From Oscillospiraceae bacterium (GTDB taxonomy: Bacteria > Bacillota > Clostridia > Oscillospirales > Oscillospiraceae): 41,896 bases of DNA. Position 1 is the first letter of the stretch; every line of letters starts with the position of its first letter. The translations under genes were made by a program, and so were the position numbers. This document shows, in pieces, positions 14,078 through 22,722 of the stretch. The notes under the pieces were generated by a model that did no database searches, was not told the origin of the DNA, and saw only the letters and a program-made list of their open reading frames with translations. Location of the stretch: contig JAFOKO010000067.1 in the NCBI GenBank assembly GCA_017419715.1, positions 1 through 41,896 on the forward strand, given 5' to 3'.

Positions 14078-15828
14078 GTCTGCCCCTCGGCGTTCGCCTC
14101 TTCCTCCAAGACCCGGTAGGCCACCTTGCCCACCAGGGTCTTGGGCAGCTCGTCCCGGAACTCGATGGCATAGGGGACCGCGTATTTGACGATATTTTTC
14201 CGGCAATGTTCCATCAATTCCTGCCGAATCTCCTCGGAGGGCTGATATTCCGGCCGCAAGACCACAAAGGCCTTGACCTTCTGCATTTTGTAGGAATCCT
14301 TCACGCCAACGACACAGGAATAGAGCACCTTTTCGTGGCCGTCAATAACATTTTCCACCTGGCTGGGGTAGACATTGTAGCCGGAAGTGATGATCATGCG
14401 CTTGATCCGCTGGCGGAAATAGACGAAACCGTCCGCGTCCATGGTGCCCAGGTCGCCGGTATGGCACCAGGTCCGGCCGTCGGCATGGTGGCGGAGAGTC
14501 TGGGCGGTCTCCGCCGGATTGTCGATATAGCACATCATGACGGAGGGGCCGGAGATGCAGATCTCCCCCTCTTCATCGGGCCCGAGTGCTTCCTCGGTGC
14601 CGGGCTTGACGATCTTGTACCAGGTATCCGGGAAAGGAATGCCGATGGAGCCGGAACGGGCATAGTCTTTTGGCGTTAGGCAGGAGGCGGTGACGCACTC
14701 GGTGGTGCCATAGCCCTCCCGAATCTGGATCTTCGCATGGTGGGCCTTCAGGAAATCGTCCACCTTGCGCTTGAGCTCCACAGAGAGCGAATCGCCGCCG
14801 GAGAACATACCGTCCAGAAAGCTTAGATCGGCGTTTTCCAGCAGATTTGTCCGCAACAGCGCCTCGAAAAGCGTGGGCACGCCGGGGATCAGATTGGGCT
14901 GTTTTTTCAGCAGAAGCTGGGCGTAGGTCTTGACATTGAACTGGGGCACCAGAATACAGCATGCGCCGCCCACCAGGGCGGTGTGGATCCCAATGCCAAG
15001 GCCGAAGCCGTGGAACACTGGCATGACGGAGAGCATTTTCTTCCCCACGATATTGGGAAGCCCCGAGGCTGCGATGGTCTGCAGCGCCGTGGCGTTGAAG
15101 TTGGCGGAGGACAGAAGGATGCCCTTTGTGGTACCGGTGGTGCCGCCGGAATAGAGAATGGATGCGCCTTCGAGATGGCTCATTTCATCCGGGGGAAGCG
15201 TTTGGACGCTCTCCCCGGCGTGCAGGAAGTCCTTCCAACGCACATAGTCCCCATCCTTGGGCAGCTTGGGGATCTTCCGGGCCGCCTTGCTGGCGGGATA
15301 GAGCAGCCTCAGCGGCGCGGGCAGCTCGTCGCGGATGAAGGCGATCAAGAACTTGACCGGGTGATCCAGCCGGTCACGGATCTCTTCCAGCTTTGGATAG
15401 AACTGATCCAGCGTCAAAATTGCCTTCGAGCGGGAGAAGTTCAGATAGAAGGCGATCTCCGCCGGGGCAGAGAGCGGATGAATCATATTGGACACCGCAC
15501 CGATGCGGCTCAAAGCATAGAAGGTATCCACGGCCTGGGGCGTGTTCGGCATGCAGATCGTGACCCGGTCTCCCCTGCCGATCCCCAGGGCATGTAGCGC
15601 ACGGGCTGTGCGTTCCACCCGGTCCATAAACCGGGCATAGCTGGTCTGCTTGCCCATGAACTCATAGGCCACCAGCTCAGGGTGTGCCCGGGCGGTATCG
15701 CGGACGATCTGGTAGATCGTCTTCGAAGGATAATCCAAATGTGCCGGCATGTCGCCATAATACTGCAACCAGGGCGCCTGCACGGAAAGGCTCATATTAG
15801 CTTCAACTCGCTTTTCAAATCTCATCAC
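14074..15828 (-). CDS. AMP-dependent acyl-CoA ligase (long-chain fatty-acid-CoA ligase type)
   Basis: 584 aa. ANL-superfamily adenylating enzyme: ILYSGGTTGTTKGILLSSAN is the P-loop-like A3 motif; EGYGTTECVT is A5; YFRQRIKRMIITSGYNVYPS is the A8 hinge; the C-terminal lysine is in PKTLVGKVAYR (A10). It activates a carboxylate with ATP and CoA. The first in-frame ATG (15828) has no clear ribosome site; ATG 15795 (MSLSVQAPW) is a reasonable alternative. It leads a four-gene operon with a membrane acetyltransferase, a GT2 and DUF5662, so its product may feed acylation of an envelope molecule rather than fatty acid breakdown. Confidence 0.85.
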   Translation of the reverse strand: MMRFEKRVEANMSLSVQAPWLQYYGDMPAHLDYPSKTIYQIVRDTARAHPELVAYEFMGKQTSYARFMDRVERTARALHALGIGRGDRVTICMPNTPQAVDTFYALSRIGAVSNMIHPLSAPAEIAFYLNFSRSKAILTLDQFYPKLEEIRDRLDHPVKFLIAFIRDELPAPLRLLYPASKAARKIPKLPKDGDYVRWKDFLHAGESVQTLPPDEMSHLEGASILYSGGTTGTTKGILLSSANFNATALQTIAASGLPNIVGKKMLSVMPVFHGFGLGIGIHTALVGGACCILVPQFNVKTYAQLLLKKQPNLIPGVPTLFEALLRTNLLENADLSFLDGMFSGGDSLSVELKRKVDDFLKAHHAKIQIREGYGTTECVTASCLTPKDYARSGSIGIPFPDTWYKIVKPGTEEALGPDEEGEICISGPSVMMCYIDNPAETAQTLRHHADGRTWCHTGDLGTMDADGFVYFRQRIKRMIITSGYNVYPSQVENVIDGHEKVLYSCVVGVKDSYKMQKVKAFVVLRPEYQPSEEIRQELMEHCRKNIVKYAVPYAIEFRDELPKTLVGKVAYRVLEEEANAEGQT

Positions 15829-15856
15829 TTTGCGGCAGTCATTCTATTCATCGCAT

Positions 15857-15885
15857 ATTATACGACAGGAAGCGTAGAATTGCAA
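15857..15885 (-). promoter_or_regulatory. Promoter of the ligase - acetyltransferase - GT2 - DUF5662 operon
   Basis: Minus strand: TTGCAA (15885-15880), 17-bp spacer, perfect TATAAT (15862-15857), followed by the start codon at 15828 or 15795. Confidence 0.75.
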
Positions 15886-15927
15886 GCAGTTTTACACTTC
15901 CCATCACGAATTGTTGCTGTATCGTGT

Positions 15928-16365
15928 TCAGTTTGGATCTCTATGGTTCTTCGCTTCGGTGAGCAATCGGTCCCGCAGCAGCAGATAGCGTTCATATTTC
16001 TCCTGCTTGGAGAAATGCTCCTCCCTGCTTTGCAAAACAGCGTTGGAGTAGTCCAGGATCACGCCGCCAAACTGCTCGGAGGTCAAATCGAAGACGCTGC
16101 CGCAGACCTCGTTGAAGCAGTGGAAACCGCCTTCCGGCAAGGGGATCCCCCACACCGTGCCGCCGAACAGATCCTGGGCCAGGAAGGCCGTAACGGAGCA
16201 CTGGCCCAAGGTGGGATTCTCCGTATTCCAGCGCCCACGCATCCGTGGGGCGCAAGTTTCGGCGCACCAGCACGCCAGCAGGGCGTCGTAGAGCGCCTGG
16301 GGCGTGGAAATGCCAGGCAAATCGCTTTTCAGTTGGGGAAAAGGAAAGCTATTACAATAAAACAT
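15928..16365 (-). CDS. YunG-like hypothetical protein
   Basis: 145 aa, soluble. The segment NPTLGQCSVTAFLAQDLFGG with a conserved Cys, followed by FHCFNEVCGSVFDLTSEQF, matches the YunG-type family (pattern: P..GQC..TA...QD.FGG ... HF.N......DLT..QF). The spacing of Cys, His and Asp recalls papain-like or transglutaminase-like folds, but no activity is known. It is a single gene; an ATG at 16365 follows GAGAG. It lies upstream of the ligase operon promoter on the same strand. Confidence 0.65.
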   Translation of the reverse strand: MFYCNSFPFPQLKSDLPGISTPQALYDALLACWCAETCAPRMRGRWNTENPTLGQCSVTAFLAQDLFGGTVWGIPLPEGGFHCFNEVCGSVFDLTSEQFGGVILDYSNAVLQSREEHFSKQEKYERYLLLRDRLLTEAKNHRDPN

Positions 16366-16446
16366 CTTAGAACTCTCTCATTTCTTTTCTATCAAACAGT
16401 TCTGCACAATCATATCACAGGGATGCCAGCCTTGCAAGCTTTGCCC

Positions 16447-16475
16447 TTGAAAAAGTTTTTAAAAAAAGATATACT
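16447..16475 (+). promoter_or_regulatory. Promoter of sigma / anti-sigma operon 1
   Basis: TTGAAA at 16447-16452, 17-bp A/T-rich spacer, TATACT at 16470-16475. The leader to the TTG start at 16603 is about 120 nt. It looks like a housekeeping promoter; any extra ECF-type promoter was not recognised. Confidence 0.6.
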
Positions 16476-16602
16476 TTTGATGTAAACTTTCTCCGGAGTT
16501 TCCGTCAATTAGGGTGAAGCGGTTCTCAAGATGGGCTGCACGCCGGCGCAGTACTGCATGAGGACCAAGAAAACAGGTAAAAAAAAGAGGAGGCTCAATG
16601 CC

Positions 16603-17157
16603 TTGAACGACGAACAGATCATCGACTTATTTTGGGCCAGAGACGAGAAGGCCATTCTGGAAACCGATCGTTCCTATGGAAGCCATTGCCGCAGCGTGTC
16701 CAAGCGCATATTGAACAGTGCCGAAGACGCGGAAGAATGCGTCAATGACAGCTATCTCCGGCTCTGGCAGCAGCTGCCTCCGGAAAAGCCCAACTCTCTC
16801 GGCGCGTTCCTTACCCGGATCGTGCGCAATCTCAGCATAGATCGGCTTCGGCAGCTTGGCTCCGTCAAACGCGGCGGTTCGGCCATTACCGTCTCTCTGG
16901 ATGAACTGGAGCAAGTCACAGGCCGCGGGAGTGTGGAGAGCAGCATTCTGGCAGATGAGCTTGGCGCCGCCGTCGACAAGTTTCTTCGCACCCAGAGCCA
17001 GGAGGCCCGAAGCATTTTTTTGCGACGGTACTACTTTTTTGACACTCGCACTGAGATCGCCGATCGTTACGAAATCTCAGTCGCGCAAGTCTCCGTGGTG
17101 TTGTCCAGAACCCGGAAGCGCTTGCGCAACTACTTAAAGGAGGAAGGTTTGCTATGA
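16603..17157 (+). CDS. Sigma-70 family (ECF-type) RNA polymerase sigma factor 1
   Basis: 184 aa. Starts at TTG 16603: AGAGGAGG lies 9-10 nt upstream and family members begin near here (NDEQIIDLFWARDEKAILET). Region 2: AEDAEECVNDSYLRLWQQLP and LTRIVRNLSIDRLRQLG; region 4: RYYFFDTRTEIADRYEISVA followed by QVSVVLSRTRKRLRNYL, a helix-turn-helix for the -35 element. The longer ATG start at 16531 has no ribosome site. The stop overlaps the next gene as ATGA, so the sigma factor and its membrane partner are made together, the normal layout for sigma/anti-sigma pairs. Confidence 0.88.
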   Translation: MNDEQIIDLFWARDEKAILETDRSYGSHCRSVSKRILNSAEDAEECVNDSYLRLWQQLPPEKPNSLGAFLTRIVRNLSIDRLRQLGSVKRGGSAITVSLDELEQVTGRGSVESSILADELGAAVDKFLRTQSQEARSIFLRRYYFFDTRTEIADRYEISVAQVSVVLSRTRKRLRNYLKEEGLL

Positions 17158-19778
17158 AACCGGAGGAATTGCTTAATAGTATGGATCATATTGGCGAAGA
17201 TCTGCTGGCAGAAGCAGAACAAAACATTCTGGTTCGGACCAGACGCTCCTGGTTCAAGCCTGCAGTCGCCGCCATTCTGGTAGCCGCCATTGGCATTGGA
17301 AGCATCATCGCCCTGCCAAAGCTTCACATGCGAAGCACCACCCAGGCCTCGAACCCCACCGCCGTCGTGGAAAATCGCGAAGTGCTCCCCAGCCTGGAGA
17401 TTGGAGACAGCTGGATGCATCTGCCGGGGAAATTGGTCCCTGTTTCCAATAACTGCCCACCGCTGTATGACTCTTCGATCACTTCCCTTCCCGTGTACAG
17501 CGACCGCTGTCGCATCGTCCAGTTTATTGATGCATCGCTCCAAGAGGATGATGGTCCCTCCTACGACCACCCTTGTTACTACAAGGAAGAAGAATTGCGT
17601 CTGCTGCTGGAGCAAGCCGTCCAGCGCGTGGGGCTCAGGAATCCCGACAAGCCCATCGCGGAACAAATCTCCGGCGATTTGTCCGGCATGTATGTCTATT
17701 CCGAAGAAAGCCACGCCTACCTGGAAATCGGTGGAGATGGAAAGGCCGAATACTGGCACGACGATACCGAATATTCCGATACCAACGAAGATCTGCTGCT
17801 CATCACAGGAAACGCCTTCCGAGAGCACGCGACAGAGCTTGCACAGCAGACCAGCCAGGAGCTCGGGCTGAGCGGCTATGAGAACCTTCTCGCCGCTTCC
17901 GGAGATGACATCGTCTATGTTTTCCCCACAAGGGATGATCCCAAAGAGCAGCTGCTCGCCCGAAGCTTTGAAAGCTACACGATGATTCTGAGCTCCCAGC
18001 ACGAATTGTACAGTCTGTCCTGGTATCAGCTGCCCAACAGTTCGGCGCTGTACAGCACAGACGCCAACTGGTATGAGCTGCTGGGGCAGTATCCTATTCT
18101 CAGTCTGGAGGAAGCCAAGGCCACGGTGCTGGAAGGCAACTACCTCACGGAAGAGGATACCACGCTGAATTTGACCGAGGATCGGCTTTCCGATGTGGAG
18201 CTGGTCTATCCTCTCCAGGAAGCGCACACGATCATGATCCCCTATTACCGCTTCTGGATCCATGTCAACAGCGCCGAGCAGTTCTCCGTCCTTGTCCCCG
18301 CCGTCCGGCCGAAATATCTGTCCGATTTCCCCGAAACAACTACCACCCGCGAGGATGACACCGAACCCGTCCAGCCCGAAACGACCGAGGCCAAGCCCAC
18401 GACACGGGAACCTGCCGAATCGGAAACCACGGCTTTGGAAATCACAGACGATCAGCTTTCCGCGATCGAGGCTGAGCTTCCGGATGAGTATTTTTCGCTG
18501 TTTTATGTCAACGATCGTGCCTTCTTCTCCGACACCCACACCCGCATCTGGCAGGAGGACGGCAATATTCTGAAAAAAGACCTGGCCTCCGGCGAGGTGG
18601 AAACGCTCTTCTCCCTTGCTCCCAACGACGAAATTACAACAACGCTGGTTGGTGTCACCGATAACCGCCTGTACTTTGGGTGGAACAACGCGGACGATTG
18701 GCGGGGCGTATATGTCTACTCGGTGGATCATCACGGAGAAGACAAAACGGAGATCGCCGCGGAGCCACAGGAAGTACGCTGCAATGGCGGGTGGATCTAT
18801 ATGGTGAGTTTCCATACGGATGTCCGGCAGTACACGCTGAAGGCGATCGACCGCAATGACAAGACTGCCGTGGACATCAAGGAATGCTGGGCAAGCGCGG
18901 TGATCGATGACGCCCTTTACTATATCTATGTCCCCGCCCTGCAGGATTGGGATAAATCCGAGATGGACGAAGCGGAGCGCGACGCCCTGCTGCAGCATGT
19001 CCAATACGCCGTGTGCTGTGTCGACGCGGACAGCAGCATCGAGACACTTGGCTTCATTGACCAGGAGTATGATTCTTATTTCCAATATCACACCAATTAC
19101 CCCAGCATTGACCAGGAACAGGGGGAAATCGTTTTCTACAATGAGGAAGCAGAAACAATCACACGGCTGGATCTGTCCACATTGGAGCCGAAGGCCAAAA
19201 CCGTATGGATCCCCGGAGAACGAGCAAGTCTGGTAAAGGATTCTATTACTTTACATTTTGCCGCCGTGCCTTATCTGGATGACGATACAGAGGGAGCAGA
19301 AGAGATCAATGCCGAAATCAGCGCGGAATACGGTGATTTGGAGAATTGGTCTGAAGGTGATGAAATATGGCAGCGTGTCTCTTACGAAGAGCTCCAGTAT
19401 CAAAATATCGTAAGCATCATCATACGGACAAGTGACATCTATGGTGTTGATTATACGCTCTACCGCTATGACCGCTCCAGCGGCCAGCGTCTGGATACCG
19501 CCGCTCTGCTGCAGAAGATGGGGATCTCCCAGGACAGCTTCCTGGCTGAATGCCACACCAGGTTCAAGGAACAATTTGAAGAAGAAAACGCCTACATGGA
19601 CGAACAAACGCGGGAAATCAGCGGCTATTATGATCTGCTGGCCCGTGAGGATGAATATGTAAACATGGATCTGATGGTATACCCCGACAAAGACGGCCAA
19701 CTCGTCGTCATCGCCCCGATCGTCAATTTTGCAGGTGGAGCATGCCACTACACGCCCCTCGTCCTCGATCTCAAATGA
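17154..19778 (+). CDS. Membrane-anchored anti-sigma-like sensor 1 (propeller then DUF3298-like)
   Basis: 874 aa. Cytoplasmic N terminus of about 32 residues, one membrane helix at about 35-54 (KPAVAAILVAAIGIGSIIAL), then a large outside part: a first domain (60-390) ending in a PepSY-like segment (LSLEEAKATVLEGNYLTEED ... IPYYRFWI), a Thr/Glu/Pro-rich linker (about 393-428), a propeller-like module (about 430-698; LPDEYFSLFYV, KKDLASGEVETL, TTTLVGVTDNRLYFGW), and a DUF3298/RsiV-like module (about 700-874; DDTEGAEEINAEI, YRYDRSSGQRLDTAALLQKM, DGQLVVIAPIV). Coupled to the sigma gene by an ATGA overlap behind AAAGGAGGAAGG. By analogy to RsiV it should hold the sigma factor until an outside signal is sensed. 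Signal unknown. Confidence 0.78.
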   Translation: MKPEELLNSMDHIGEDLLAEAEQNILVRTRRSWFKPAVAAILVAAIGIGSIIALPKLHMRSTTQASNPTAVVENREVLPSLEIGDSWMHLPGKLVPVSNNCPPLYDSSITSLPVYSDRCRIVQFIDASLQEDDGPSYDHPCYYKEEELRLLLEQAVQRVGLRNPDKPIAEQISGDLSGMYVYSEESHAYLEIGGDGKAEYWHDDTEYSDTNEDLLLITGNAFREHATELAQQTSQELGLSGYENLLAASGDDIVYVFPTRDDPKEQLLARSFESYTMILSSQHELYSLSWYQLPNSSALYSTDANWYELLGQYPILSLEEAKATVLEGNYLTEEDTTLNLTEDRLSDVELVYPLQEAHTIMIPYYRFWIHVNSAEQFSVLVPAVRPKYLSDFPETTTTREDDTEPVQPETTEAKPTTREPAESETTALEITDDQLSAIEAELPDEYFSLFYVNDRAFFSDTHTRIWQEDGNILKKDLASGEVETLFSLAPNDEITTTLVGVTDNRLYFGWNNADDWRGVYVYSVDHHGEDKTEIAAEPQEVRCNGGWIYMVSFHTDVRQYTLKAIDRNDKTAVDIKECWASAVIDDALYYIYVPALQDWDKSEMDEAERDALLQHVQYAVCCVDADSSIETLGFIDQEYDSYFQYHTNYPSIDQEQGEIVFYNEEAETITRLDLSTLEPKAKTVWIPGERASLVKDSITLHFAAVPYLDDDTEGAEEINAEISAEYGDLENWSEGDEIWQRVSYEELQYQNIVSIIIRTSDIYGVDYTLYRYDRSSGQRLDTAALLQKMGISQDSFLAECHTRFKEQFEEENAYMDEQTREISGYYDLLAREDEYVNMDLMVYPDKDGQLVVIAPIVNFAGGACHYTPLVLDLK

Positions 19779-19795
19779 GATAAGCATCTGTTTTC

Positions 19796-19826
19796 AAGGC
19801 CCGGCACAGAATTCGTGCCGGGCCTT
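19796..19826 (+). terminator. Terminator of sigma operon 1
   Basis: AAGGCCCGGCAC (19796-19807) pairs with GTGCCGGGCCTT (19815-19826) around a 7-nt loop, 18 nt after the stop. The stem is very GC-rich; the T tract is short. Confidence 0.75.
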
Positions 19827-19966
19827 CCGCTTGCCCGTTGGAATAATAGTGCTTGACATATTCCTCATGTTATGTAAAGTATAATGCGGATGCGAAAAAA
19901 ACTGCAAAAAACTGCAACACTTCTTTGATCGCTTGCGTTATTGTTTATGGAAGGGAGATGAAGCCG

Positions 19967-20509
19967 ATGCGAGACGCCCCACTGCTCGAACGACTGCAGC
20001 AAAGAGACGAGGATGCGCTGGATCAGCTGACGGCGCGTTACAAGTCTTATGTCTGCACAATACTGTCCAATATGATCCGGGGAAGCGGCGGCTGGGCCGA
20101 TGTAGAGGAGCTTTGCGCCGATGTGTTTATCACCCTCTGGCAGCACGCCGATTCGGTGATGGGCGAAAAGCTCAAGCCCTGGCTCGGCACCGTGGCCCGG
20201 AACCGCGCCAAGAGCTGGCTCCGCGCACAGCACAGCCTGCCGATGGATCTGGACGAGATCGAGCTGCCGGACGACGCCCCTGGCCTGGAAGAGGACGCTA
20301 TGCGTGCCGAACTGGCTGCCGCTGTGCGCAAGGCGGTGGACAGCCTTCGGCCCAAGGACCGGGACATCTTTCTTCGCTACTATTTCTACTTACAGCCTGT
20401 GGAGACCATTGCCGCCGATCTCGACATGGCGCCGGTGTCCGTCCGGTCCCGGCTCAGTCGAGGACGCGAGGTACTCCGCAAGAAACTCGAAAAGGAGGTC
20501 AGAGCATGA
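19967..20509 (+). CDS. Sigma-70 family (ECF-type) RNA polymerase sigma factor 2
   Basis: 180 aa from ATG 19967 (AAGGGAG 9 nt upstream; the ATG at 19958 sits on top of the ribosome site). Region 2: YKSYVCTILSNMIRGSGGWA with DVEELCADVFITLWQHAD and LGTVARNRAKSWLR; region 4: LRPKDRDIFLRYYFYLQPVE, TIAADLDMAPVSVRSRLSRG. It is only distantly like sigma factor 1. A TTGACA (19855-19860) and a TATAAT (about 19882) lie upstream, but 21 bp apart, so the promoter is not clear. The stop overlaps the next start as ATGA. Confidence 0.87.
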   Translation: MRDAPLLERLQQRDEDALDQLTARYKSYVCTILSNMIRGSGGWADVEELCADVFITLWQHADSVMGEKLKPWLGTVARNRAKSWLRAQHSLPMDLDEIELPDDAPGLEEDAMRAELAAAVRKAVDSLRPKDRDIFLRYYFYLQPVETIAADLDMAPVSVRSRLSRGREVLRKKLEKEVRA

Positions 20510-22377
20510 AATACAAGATTACCGATTTGATGGATCTGTATGAAGATCAGAACTGTCCACTGGCCCCTTTGGACAAGAACATGAAGAAAAAAGAAAGTGA
20601 CAAGGAGATCATTGAAGTGAAAGCATCCAAACACGCCCTTACCTGGACACAGGGGCTCGGCATTGCCGCCTCTGTCGCACTGTTGGTTTTGAGCGGCTTC
20701 GGCGTAAAGACCCTTCTGAACCGCACACAGCCCGGCAATCCCGGCACAAGTCCCATTTCCTCCAGCATGACCACAACGGAGGAGCAGATCTCTCTCACAG
20801 AGCTTGTAGAAACATCGTCTGCAGAGCCGGAACCCAGCGAAGTGCCCCAAATCTTCGGCGGTTTGATTGGGGAAATGATCAGCGACGAAGGGAATCACAC
20901 AATAAGCTTTGATATTGGGAACGAAGATCCCTATGTTCAAACCACGCCTTATTCCTATCACATTCCCAGCATTCAGGCGGATACAGAAGGCGCAAAGGCA
21001 ATCAACCAGGACATCGATGCGTTCTTTGGTGAAAGATACCGGGAACAAGCGGCGGAAATGGAAGCCGGCTATTCCGTTACCATATACGAAATCGGCTACA
21101 ATTACACGGATTGGAACGGGATCCTGTCGCTGATCGTCCACGCCTGCTATCCGAACGATTACACCATTTCCAATGTCTACAATTACGAAATCTCCACCGG
21201 GCGCTGGCTCAACACGCTCGAGCTGCTGGAGCGCATGCAGATCGACGAGGACGACTTCGTTCAGGCCTGTGAGGCACAGTTCCAGGCGCTTGACCAGAAG
21301 GAAGGGCTTGCCTCCGAGTACTTCTTCCAGGATGGGCTGCTGCTGCAGGACGGCAATTACTACCGGCAAAAGGGGGATTCTATTGCCATTCAGAATGAGA
21401 ACGGCGAAGGAGACCAGCGAAGCACACAAGCCAGCGAAGCGAATGTCAATCCCATTTACATGATTCATTCCTATCCCGCCAGCGACGGGCAGCTTACAAT
21501 TCTTTCGATGATCCTCTCCAATGTGGGCGCCGCCACCTATGAACGCATCATTCCCCTGGGGCTGTATGCCGGAGAAGCAAGTCCCGCACAGACGAGCAGC
21601 GAAACAGATGCGCTGGAGGAAGCGATCACCGCCCTGGATGTAAACTTACCGGAGGACTACTTCTTGAAACTCATTGTGGGCGATCAACCGTACTTCGCCA
21701 ACACCCATTGCGTCGTTTGGGAAGAAAACAACTCGGTGTTCCAGAAGGACCTTGCATCCGGGCAAACGGTGACACTCCACACATTCGACGCGGACAGCGG
21801 CATCGAAACGACGCTGCTTGGCGTCACCGCCAAACGCCTGTATTATGGCTGGAAGGACAGCGAATTCGCACCAGGAAACTACTTTGTCTATTCCGTAGAC
21901 TACGATCATCAGGACAGAGTGGACTATCGCAACCAGGATCTGGCGGAATACGGCAATGGCCTGCAGGTCGTTGATTTCAAAGACGGCAGGATCATTCTGA
22001 AAAGCTGGTCCTCTGATGATCGCCCCGTCGCACTGTGCGTGATCGACCGGGACGACCAGGTGATCCTGCAGAGCAAGGAAAGCTACGGCGGTGTGCAGGT
22101 GGATGGCGACTACTATTTTATCTGTGCCGAAGAGCCGCTGCTGGAAGAGGCATTTCTTAGCGACTCAGCGGAATTGCTCAATCAGGTAAAGTATGAGGTC
22201 TATCGCATGAATCCTGCCGGCGAAATTCAAAGCATCGGCACGCTCGAAGGCTATGTGTTCTATGGCATTACTTCCGAAGGCCGGATCTTCTGTGACTATG
22301 GCCCAATGGAAGACGGCGTATCCGCTGTTCTGGATCTGTACACATTGGAGCCGATCGACTCCGCGCCTGCAGAATAA
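20506..22377 (+). CDS. Membrane-anchored anti-sigma-like sensor 2 (DUF3298-like then propeller)
   Basis: 623 aa behind AAAGGAGGTCAGAGC. Cytoplasmic N terminus of about 46 residues, membrane helix at about 47-69 (LGIAASVALLVLSGFGVKTL), Ser/Thr/Glu linker, then a DUF3298/RsiV-like module (about 135-355; ADTEGAKAINQDI, YNYEISTGRWLNTLELLERM, DGQLTILSMIL) followed by the propeller-like module (about 368-623; LPEDYFLKLIV, QKDLASGQTVTL, ETTLLGVTAKRLYYGW). The two modules match those of the protein at 17154-19778 but in reverse order, and the first large domain of that protein is missing. Likely regulates sigma factor 2 from the membrane. The sensing role is inferred from RsiV, whose DUF3298 domain binds lysozyme. 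Confidence 0.78.
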   Translation: MKYKITDLMDLYEDQNCPLAPLDKNMKKKESDKEIIEVKASKHALTWTQGLGIAASVALLVLSGFGVKTLLNRTQPGNPGTSPISSSMTTTEEQISLTELVETSSAEPEPSEVPQIFGGLIGEMISDEGNHTISFDIGNEDPYVQTTPYSYHIPSIQADTEGAKAINQDIDAFFGERYREQAAEMEAGYSVTIYEIGYNYTDWNGILSLIVHACYPNDYTISNVYNYEISTGRWLNTLELLERMQIDEDDFVQACEAQFQALDQKEGLASEYFFQDGLLLQDGNYYRQKGDSIAIQNENGEGDQRSTQASEANVNPIYMIHSYPASDGQLTILSMILSNVGAATYERIIPLGLYAGEASPAQTSSETDALEEAITALDVNLPEDYFLKLIVGDQPYFANTHCVVWEENNSVFQKDLASGQTVTLHTFDADSGIETTLLGVTAKRLYYGWKDSEFAPGNYFVYSVDYDHQDRVDYRNQDLAEYGNGLQVVDFKDGRIILKSWSSDDRPVALCVIDRDDQVILQSKESYGGVQVDGDYYFICAEEPLLEEAFLSDSAELLNQVKYEVYRMNPAGEIQSIGTLEGYVFYGITSEGRIFCDYGPMEDGVSAVLDLYTLEPIDSAPAE

Positions 22378-22388
22378 CCTAAACCGTG

Positions 22389-22441
22389 CACAGGCCGCTT
22401 CCTACCCCAACAGCGGGACGGGAAACGGCCTGTGTTTTTTT
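22389..22441 (+). terminator. Terminator of sigma operon 2
   Basis: CACAGGCCG (22389-22397) pairs with CGGCCTGTG (22426-22434) and is followed by seven T. A classic rho-independent terminator with a longer internal stem. Confidence 0.85.
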
Positions 22442-22449
22442 GGGCTCAA

Positions 22450-22617
22450 TCAGTGATTGCCGATAATCGCCGTTTTGGCCGTTTCCACGGCGTTTTCCAC
22501 GCTGTCCGCGGCCTTGGTCACAGCTTGACGGACCTGGGGCTGCTTGGGCAAAACCGAAGCGGCCACCGCGCCGCCCACCATGCCGAGACCAAGTCCCCAT
22601 ACAAAGCCTTTCATCAT
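22450..22617 (-). CDS. Small glycine-zipper membrane protein, YtxH-like
   Basis: 55 aa: MMKGFVWGLGLGMVGGAVAA then SVLPKQPQVRQAVTKAADSV and a short tail ending AIIGNH. A Gly-rich N-terminal hydrophobic segment (about 4-23, glycine-zipper spacing) is followed by an Ala/Val-rich amphipathic helix, like the YtxH/CsbD-type small envelope stress proteins. ATG 22617 has AAAGGAGG 8 nt upstream, which makes this short frame credible. It faces the terminator of sigma operon 2 and is divergent from the phosphatase gene. Function unknown. Confidence 0.7.
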   Translation of the reverse strand: MMKGFVWGLGLGMVGGAVAASVLPKQPQVRQAVTKAADSVENAVETAKTAIIGNH

Positions 22618-22722
22618 GATTTTCGCCTCCTTTCGACATTATTATCTTCATTTTTTGAAAAAATAAGCTGTATTTTTTTGTTTTTTCTGCTATAATAAAG
22701 AAAAATGCAGGGGTGCTTTGAA

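Noticed and set aside
17130..19091. 653-codon minus-strand frame opposite sensor 1
   Set aside because: Shadow of the anti-sigma-like gene; no start signal or recognised domain.
19855..19887. Promoter TTGACA / TATAAT before sigma factor 2
   Set aside because: Both boxes are perfect, but the spacer is 21 bp; kept only as a remark in the gene entry.
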